DNA from: a bacterium
GTDB lineage: Bacteria; Bacillota; Clostridia; Oscillospirales; Acutalibacteraceae
Assembly: GCA_020627425.1 (NCBI GenBank)
Contig: JAHKXX010000303.1
Coordinates: forward strand, 1-5,889
DNA length: 5,889 nucleotides
Direction of reading: 5' to 3'
In this document: positions 5,426-5,889 of the stretch, in pieces
Position numbering within the stretch: position 1 is the first letter of the stretch
Layout of the letters: each line of letters opens with the position of its first letter
Made by a program: the position numbers and the translations under genes
The notes under the pieces: model-generated
What the model was told of the DNA's origin: nothing
The model's database searches: none
The model's input: the letters and a program-made list of their open reading frames with translations, nothing else

Positions 5426-5889
5426 GTGGAAAGAAGAAAAACCAAAAAGGTAAAGCTCGGCAATATATATATAGGCGCAGACGCCCCTGTTACCGTGCAG
5501 TCTATGCTTAATATACCCTCTACGGATATAGAGGGCAGCGTAGCACAGGCTGTAGAGCTTCAGAACGCAGGCTGTGATATTATCCGTATCGCCGTACCGG
5601 ATCTTGATGCGGTACGTCTCATACCTGCTATAAAAAAAGAGGTAACTGTACCTATAGTTGCAGATATTCATTTTGATTATAAAATAGCCCTTGAGTCGGC
5701 TGCTGCCGGTGTGGACAAGATAAGGATCAACCCCGGAAATATAGGCAGTGACGACAGGGTAAAGCTTGTAGCCGATGAGTGCAGGAGAAGGAATATACCT
5801 ATCCGTATCGGTGTAAACTCCGGCTCGCTTGAAAAGCATATTCTAGCGAAATACGGCAGACCTACGCCGCAGGCGCTTTGTGACAGTGC
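5426..5889 (+). CDS. ispG: (E)-4-hydroxy-3-methylbut-2-enyl-diphosphate synthase (3' partial)
   Basis: Converts ME-cPP to HMBPP near the end of the MEP pathway, using a [4Fe-4S] cluster and an external electron donor. The first 154 residues are visible and the frame is open to the window edge; the full protein should be about 350 or more. They form the first part of the TIM barrel: VTVQSM at 22-27, GCDIIRIAVP, VADIHFDY starting at 78, RINPGNIG at 100-107, and IPIRIGVNSGSLEK followed by PTPQAL. The cluster-binding cysteines belong to the missing C-terminal domain and cannot be checked. The start is GTG: an in-frame TGA lies upstream at 5414-5416 and the ribosome-binding site at 5408-5416 fits. 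The loop after QSM is LNIPSTD rather than the TNTRTTD of E. coli. It follows rseP by 16 bases and is most likely the fifth gene of the uppS operon. Confidence 0.95.
   Translation, partial: MERRKTKKVKLGNIYIGADAPVTVQSMLNIPSTDIEGSVAQAVELQNAGCDIIRIAVPDLDAVRLIPAIKKEVTVPIVADIHFDYKIALESAAAGVDKIRINPGNIGSDDRVKLVADECRRRNIPIRIGVNSGSLEKHILAKYGRPTPQALCDS

Noticed and set aside
5402..5839. Reverse-strand open frame (145 codons) opposite the start of ispG
   Set aside because: The + strand clearly encodes the IspG barrel motifs here; the antisense peptide has no recognisable domain.
1651..5889. A novel or undescribed gene system in the uppS-to-ispG block
   Set aside because: Each gene has intact signature residues of a known housekeeping family and the order is a well-known conserved bacterial arrangement; there is no extra gene between them.

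Overview
The window is a stretch of core bacterial chromosome, all on the + strand, carrying the conserved order pyrH - frr - uppS - cdsA - dxr - rseP - ispG. This order, with a single-PDZ site-2 protease, the MEP isoprenoid route, strong extended Shine-Dalgarno sequences and several non-ATG starts, points to a Gram-positive of the class Clostridia. A Ruminococcus-like Oscillospiraceae member is my best guess; that is inference, not proven by the sequence.

Layout. Bases 2-85 are the 3' end of an unidentified upstream gene, which is not recognisably tsf, the common neighbour of pyrH. A 119-base AT-rich gap holds a plausible sigma-A type promoter and a small dyad. Then come pyrH (UMP kinase) and frr (ribosome recycling factor), separated by 22 bases. 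A strong intrinsic terminator follows frr. A 158-base gap, with a perfect 11-bp tandem duplication and a weak inverted repeat, leads into uppS. From uppS onward the genes are packed tightly with gaps of 3, 16, about 0 (overlap or 2-base gap) and 16 bases and no visible terminator, so uppS-cdsA-dxr-rseP-ispG is very likely one transcription unit continuing past the right edge. ispG is cut by the window end.

How the genes work together. dxr and ispG are early and late steps of the MEP pathway, which makes IPP and DMAPP. uppS polymerises these into undecaprenyl diphosphate, the lipid carrier for cell-wall sugars. cdsA makes CDP-diacylglycerol for phospholipids, and rseP is an intramembrane protease of envelope stress signalling and membrane-protein turnover. 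The second unit is therefore an envelope-precursor operon, next to a nucleotide/translation pair (pyrH-frr).

No mobile element, CRISPR array, RNA gene or novel system is visible. The points most worth checking are the rseP start, where the only conventional start codon lies inside the ribosome-binding site and an ATA codon sits at the proper distance, and the terminator plus duplicated sequence between frr and uppS.
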